From positions 3,539-13,065 of the forward strand of contig DHPU01000016.1 of assembly GCA_002407935.1 (NCBI GenBank): a DNA stretch of 9,527 bases, given 5' to 3'. The translations under genes were made by a program, and so were the position numbers. Shown piece by piece: positions 6,975 through 9,527 of the stretch (position 1 is the first letter of the stretch; the number at the start of each line of letters is the position of its first letter). Origin of the DNA: Peptococcaceae bacterium UBA5356 (GTDB taxonomy: Bacteria; Bacillota; Peptococcia; DRI-13; DTU073). Under the pieces are notes generated by a model that worked only from the letters and a program-made list of their open reading frames with translations, was not told where the DNA came from and did no database searches.

Positions 6975-7304
6975 CTATTCTTTCGGCTCTATTTCTTCTT
7001 CCTGATCGTTATCTTCCTGATCGTTATCTTCTTTTTTCATTTCTTCCTGTATCTTTTCTTCCTGTGGCTTCTCTGCTGTCTCTTCCGCTTTCTCTTTTTC
7101 CATGTCTTTTACTTCGTTGATTAGTTGTCTGAAAACAGTCACAATGGACAAAATTATCCCCAGCATCATAAAAATCGGCGTTGTCCCCAGCCGTTTGTCA
7201 AGCCAGCTGCCACCCAAATAAAGGATATACGTGGTAATAGCCAAGGTTAAGCCAAAACTCAAAGCAAAATTAATGTAATCAAACCCCTTGGTTTTTTTAG
7301 CCAT
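6975..7304 (-). CDS. atpZ: AtpZ/AtpI-type ATP synthase accessory membrane protein
   Basis: The protein has 109 residues. Two membrane helices fall at about 11-31 and 42-60, and the region between them reads GGSWLDKRLGTTPIFMMLG. This G...LD...GT-P pattern is typical of the AtpZ (ATPase gene 1) family found just before atpI/atpB. In Bacillus pseudofirmus AtpZ with AtpI was reported to support Mg2+/Ca2+ uptake. Residues 63-109 form a highly charged, Glu/Lys-rich, probably disordered cytoplasmic tail that ends with DNDQE twice in a row, encoded by a 15-bp tandem repeat. Most family members I know are shorter at this end. The start is ATG with GGTGA (7311-7315) 6 nt upstream. It lies 27 nt after the epimerase gene and 10 nt before atpI. 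Confidence 0.85.
   Translation of the reverse strand: MAKKTKGFDYINFALSFGLTLAITTYILYLGGSWLDKRLGTTPIFMMLGIILSIVTVFRQLINEVKDMEKEKAEETAEKPQEEKIQEEMKKEDNDQEDNDQEEEIEPKE
6997..7031. repeat. 15-bp in-frame tandem repeat in the atpZ tail
   Basis: The plus-strand unit TCTTCCTGATCGTTA occurs at 6997-7011 and exactly again at 7012-7026, followed by a partial TCTTC (7027-7031). It encodes Asp-Asn-Asp-Gln-Glu twice in atpZ. A 15-bp exact unit suggests recent slippage, and the copy number may vary between strains without shifting the frame. Confidence 0.85.
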
Positions 7305-7331
7305 CGCTTTTCACCAAATTCTTTTTTATTT

Positions 7332-8504
7332 TTAATCCTCTTTTTCCCGAGGTACAAAAGGTTGTGGCCTTTCTTTGCTCCAACCCCAAAAATGGTGCAA
7401 AGCCTCAATAATGCGTCTACTGGCCTTCCCGTCTCCATAGGGGTTAACAGCCTTAGCCATTAAATTATATGCGTCTTGATTGGTTAATAATTTTTTGGTG
7501 GTTTGATAAATCTTTTCCCTTTCCAAACCAACTAGTTCTACCGTACCCGCCTCTATGGCCTCGGGACGTTCCGTGTTTTCCCGCAAAACAAGCACCGGTT
7601 TACCTAAAGAAGGAGCTTCTTCCTGTAAACCACCCGAATCGGTAAGTATTAAATAGGCTCTATCCATCAGATTAGCAAAAGGCTGATAATCTAAGGGTTC
7701 AATTAACTTAATTCTCTCAATGTCTCCCAGCTCTTTTTCTGCCACCCGCCGGACAGCCGGATTTTTATGTACCGGAAAAACCACTACCACATCAGGGAAT
7801 TCATTGACAATATCTCTAAGTGCAGCATAAATCTGCCGCATCGGCTCACCCAGATTTTCCCGGCGATGTGTCGTTAAAACAAGCACTCGTTGGGAAGCAA
7901 AGTCAATCTTCCTTAAAACAGGATCACTAAATTTATATTCTTTATCTACAATTCTAAGAAGTGTATCTATTACCGTATTACCCGTAACATATATTGTAGC
8001 GGGGTCATGCCCTTCCCGCAGTAAATTCTCTTTAGCTTTTTGCGTAGGAGCAAAGTTCAAATCACACAGAGTCCCCGTCAAACGTCTGTTCATTTCTTCC
8101 GGAAAAGGAGAATATTTATTCCCTGACCTTAACCCTGCCTCCACGTGACCTACCGGGATCTGTAAATAATAGGCTGCCAAAGCCCCGGCAAAAGTAGTAC
8201 TGGTATCCCCATGCACTAAAACTAAATCCGGTCTTTCCCTTAACAAGACATCCCTCAACCCCAAAAGGGCCCGGGATGTAATTTCAAAAGGAGTTTGTCC
8301 TTTTTGCATAATATCCAAATCATAATCCGGGATAATCTGAAAAAGTCCCATCACCTGATCCAACATCTCCCGATGCTGTGCCGTAACCGCTACTCTGCAA
8401 TTAATTTGCGGATCTTGTTTCAAAGCCCAAACTAAAGGGGTCATTTTAATCGCTTCGGGCCTTGTGCCAAACACCGTTAAAACTTTACAAGTATCTTTTC
8501 TCAT
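7332..8504 (-). CDS. wecB: UDP-N-acetylglucosamine 2-epimerase (non-hydrolysing)
   Basis: This cytoplasmic enzyme interconverts UDP-GlcNAc and UDP-ManNAc, the donor for teichoic acid linkage units and other envelope glycans. In Gram-positives the same enzyme is called MnaA. The protein has 390 residues, full length, with a two-Rossmann (GT-B-like) fold. Motifs are GTRPEAIKM (13-21), VHGD with Asp100, HVEAGLRS with Glu122, SPFPEE with Glu136, TTHRREN with His213, and DSGGLQEEA (289-297). The four named residues match the E. coli catalytic set D95, E117, E131 and H213. GAGGAG (8516-8521) is 11 nt before the ATG. It is the first gene of the minus-strand transcript, 27 nt before atpZ, an arrangement known in several anaerobic Firmicutes. 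Confidence 0.96.
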   Translation of the reverse strand: MRKDTCKVLTVFGTRPEAIKMTPLVWALKQDPQINCRVAVTAQHREMLDQVMGLFQIIPDYDLDIMQKGQTPFEITSRALLGLRDVLLRERPDLVLVHGDTSTTFAGALAAYYLQIPVGHVEAGLRSGNKYSPFPEEMNRRLTGTLCDLNFAPTQKAKENLLREGHDPATIYVTGNTVIDTLLRIVDKEYKFSDPVLRKIDFASQRVLVLTTHRRENLGEPMRQIYAALRDIVNEFPDVVVVFPVHKNPAVRRVAEKELGDIERIKLIEPLDYQPFANLMDRAYLILTDSGGLQEEAPSLGKPVLVLRENTERPEAIEAGTVELVGLEREKIYQTTKKLLTNQDAYNLMAKAVNPYGDGKASRRIIEALHHFWGWSKERPQPFVPREKED

Positions 8505-8686
8505 CTTTTTTGCTTCTCCTCAGTTTTTTATGTCAGAAATAGCCATCTTTAAAACACTACTTCCTTTATTTTAACATAACTCGTCCTAAAAAAATATTTT
8601 TTATCCGTTTTCCTAAAAAAATTTCCCCTTTATTAAAAGCTAGGGTAAAATAGGAATAAGCATACTGTAGAGAGGAGCTTTAAACA
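8505..8686. promoter_or_regulatory. Divergent AT-rich promoter region, wecB-atp / dcd
   Basis: This 182-bp spacer must contain the start sites for both the minus-strand operon and dcd. For dcd, TAAAAT at 8646-8651 is a fair -10 box, with a weak TTTCCC at 8622-8627 (18-bp spacing). For the operon, TAAAAT on the minus strand (8568-8573) could be a -10 box, but I see no good -35. The centre is rich in A and T tracts and holds a repeated 12-mer. Exact promoters are not certain. Confidence 0.45.
8584..8622. repeat. Direct 12-mer repeat in the divergent region
   Basis: TCCTAAAAAAAT occurs at 8584-8595 and identically at 8611-8622, 27 bp apart start to start. Both copies contain a 7-A tract. The repeat lies between the candidate -10 boxes of the two divergent promoters. 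It could be a regulator-binding pair, an UP-like or bent-DNA element, or coincidence in AT-rich sequence. Confidence 0.5.
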
Positions 8687-9205
8687 ATGATTTTATCAGG
8701 ATTAACTATTCAAAAAAAATTAGGGAAGGAGATTATCATTAAACCTTTTCACGTTGAACAATTAAATCCCAATAGTTATAATCTTACCTTACATAATGAA
8801 CTCTTAATCTATTCAGATTCCTTGCTTGATATGAAGCAGGAAAATGGAACCAAGACTTTGTTAATTCCCCCGGAAGGCTTAATCATCGAACCAGGCAGGC
8901 TCTATTTAGGGCGAACGGTAGAATTTACCCAAACTGATTGCTATGTTCCTATGCTGGAAGGTCGATCCTCCATCGGCAGATTAGGTATCAGCGTTCATTC
9001 AAGTGCCGGCTTCGGAGATGTGGGTTTCGCCGGGTACTGGACCTTAGAAATCACCTGCACACAACCAGTTCGCATTTACCCCTTTGTCCAAATTTGTCAG
9101 ATTTTCTACCATGCTATCGAAGGAGAATACCAAAAATATTCTTCACTTAAATACCAAAATAACCGTGGAATTGTCCCTAGTTTATTATATAAAGACTTCA
9201 AATAA
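8687..9205 (+). CDS. dcd: dCTP deaminase (possibly bifunctional with dUTPase)
   Basis: This cytoplasmic enzyme of the dUTPase/Dcd superfamily deaminates dCTP towards dUMP for thymidylate synthesis. The protein has 172 residues, a little shorter than the roughly 190-residue E. coli and Mycobacterium forms. Motifs are QLNPNSYNL (25-33), EGRSSIGRLG (91-100), SSAGFGDVGFAGYWTLEI (105-122) with proposed catalytic Glu121, and a C-terminal KYQNNRGIVPS that would close over the active site. The SSxGRLG, HSxAGF and KYQxxRG elements resemble the bifunctional M. tuberculosis enzyme more than the E. coli one. AGAGGAG precedes the ATG by 9 nt. It is transcribed away from the wecB-atp operon and seems to be a single-gene unit. 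Confidence 0.95.
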   Translation: MILSGLTIQKKLGKEIIIKPFHVEQLNPNSYNLTLHNELLIYSDSLLDMKQENGTKTLLIPPEGLIIEPGRLYLGRTVEFTQTDCYVPMLEGRSSIGRLGISVHSSAGFGDVGFAGYWTLEITCTQPVRIYPFVQICQIFYHAIEGEYQKYSSLKYQNNRGIVPSLLYKDFK

Positions 9206-9340
9206 TTATTTAAAATAATGTTTTTAAAAATAGAACCGAATATGAATATATCGTATAAGCCCACTATTGTCAATACTAATCAGTTATCTTCGAAAAAGCC
9301 CGATTAAATAAAAAAAACAGGGTAATTCCCGCAAAAAGCC

Positions 9341-9371
9341 AAACAGTGCCGTTTTTCGACACTGTTTTTTT
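9341..9371 (+). terminator. Intrinsic terminator downstream of dcd
   Basis: AAACAGTG (9341-9348) pairs with CACTGTTT (9360-9367). Two more C-G pairs form inside after a mismatch, around a TTTTT loop. Seven T residues (9365-9371) follow the GC-containing part. It lies 136 nt after the dcd stop. On the minus strand the hairpin is followed by TTTGGCTTTTT, so it might also act on a gene entering from the right. Confidence 0.7.
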
Positions 9372-9408
9372 AATGAAAATTTTTTTACTTCATTATGCTA
9401 TTTCTGTA

Positions 9409-9437
9409 TTGCGACAATAACCAACCCTATATAATAT
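9409..9437 (+). promoter_or_regulatory. Possible sigma-A-type promoter reading rightward
   Basis: TTGCGA (9409-9414) could serve as a -35. TAATAT (9432-9437) stands 17 bp away and a perfect TATAAT (9430-9435) 15 bp away. AGAGGGGG follows at 9449-9456, but no ATG or GTG lies at a suitable distance. It sits just after the terminator at 9341-9371, which would fit the start of a new transcription unit. Confidence 0.3.
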
Positions 9438-9527
9438 ATAGTTACACAAGAGGGGGAATTGTCGTCTAAGGCTGAAAATTTTTACTTCTTCATAATGTAA
9501 TTAAATCTAACTGTTTATTTAAACTTT

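Larger units (their letters stand above)
9206..9527. other. Gene-free AT-rich right end
   Basis: No reading frame of note is visible on either strand. The stretch contains the terminator at 9341-9371, promoter-like sequence near 9409-9437 and a purine-rich AGAGGGGG (9449-9456) without a good start codon after it. TGAAAATTTTT-type sequence is repeated imperfectly (9374-9397 and 9473-9497). It may lead into a gene beyond the window. Confidence 0.5.

Noticed and set aside
6843..7124. Plus-strand frame rich in Phe/Leu opposite atpI/atpZ
   Set aside because: Its hydrophobic character is the complement of the Glu/Lys-rich atpZ tail (GAA/AAG read as TTC/CTT). It is an artefact of composition.
9205..9227. 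ATTATT-TAA-AATAAT hairpin right after dcd as its terminator
   Set aside because: The stem is only A-T pairs and too weak. The hairpin at 9341-9371 is far better.
9459..9500. Short TTG-initiated frame after AGAGGGGG
   Set aside because: Only about 13 codons before a TAA, with a start only 2 nt from the purine run. Not a credible gene.
1..9527. Search by eye for CRISPR arrays, insertion sequences, tRNA/rRNA genes or a defence system
   Set aside because: No regularly spaced repeats, transposase motifs, terminal inverted repeats or tRNA-like folds were seen. The window is a standard housekeeping locus.

Overview
The window carries a complete bacterial F1Fo ATP synthase operon on the minus strand, with one divergent gene at the right end. 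The organism is most likely a Gram-positive, low-to-mid GC Clostridia-type Firmicute. The reasons are strong AGGAGG/GGTGA-type ribosome binding sites before nearly every gene, AT-rich spacers with intrinsic terminators, the order atpZ-atpI-atpB-E-F-H-A-G-D-C, a UDP-GlcNAc 2-epimerase gene heading the operon (a known linkage in anaerobic Firmicutes), and a dCTP deaminase of the short clostridial form. I cannot name a genus safely.

Layout, left to right. Bases 1-81 hold no gene I can recognise. Bases 82-127 form an 18-bp perfect hairpin flanked by A and T runs, which probably ends the ATP synthase operon and may also stop transcription entering from the left. Bases 128-231 are an AT-rich untranslated tail. 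From 232 to 8504 the minus strand carries, in reverse order of transcription, atpC, atpD, atpG, atpA, atpH, atpF, atpE, atpB, atpI, atpZ and a wecB/mnaA-type epimerase. Spacing is tight (1-nt overlap to 57 nt). The exception is a 114-nt atpE-atpF gap, which holds a hairpin and a possible 31-codon reading frame ending across the atpF start. Bases 8505-8686 are a very AT-rich divergent control region with a repeated 12-mer. The plus strand then carries dcd (8687-9205). The last 322 bases have no gene; they hold a good intrinsic terminator (9341-9371) and promoter-like sequence near 9409-9437.

How the genes work together. AtpB, AtpE and AtpF form the membrane Fo sector, AtpH links it to F1, and AtpA/G/D/C form the catalytic head and rotor. 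AtpI and AtpZ are small membrane accessory proteins thought to help c-ring assembly and/or cation handling. The epimerase makes UDP-ManNAc for envelope glycans, and the deaminase feeds dUMP/dTTP synthesis.

I see no mobile element, CRISPR array, tRNA/rRNA or clearly new system. The most noteworthy point is the c-subunit: its normally glycine-rich first helix has A, A, C, A, A where relatives carry glycine, while the second helix is almost identical to the proton-binding helix of cyanobacterial/chloroplast c-subunits.
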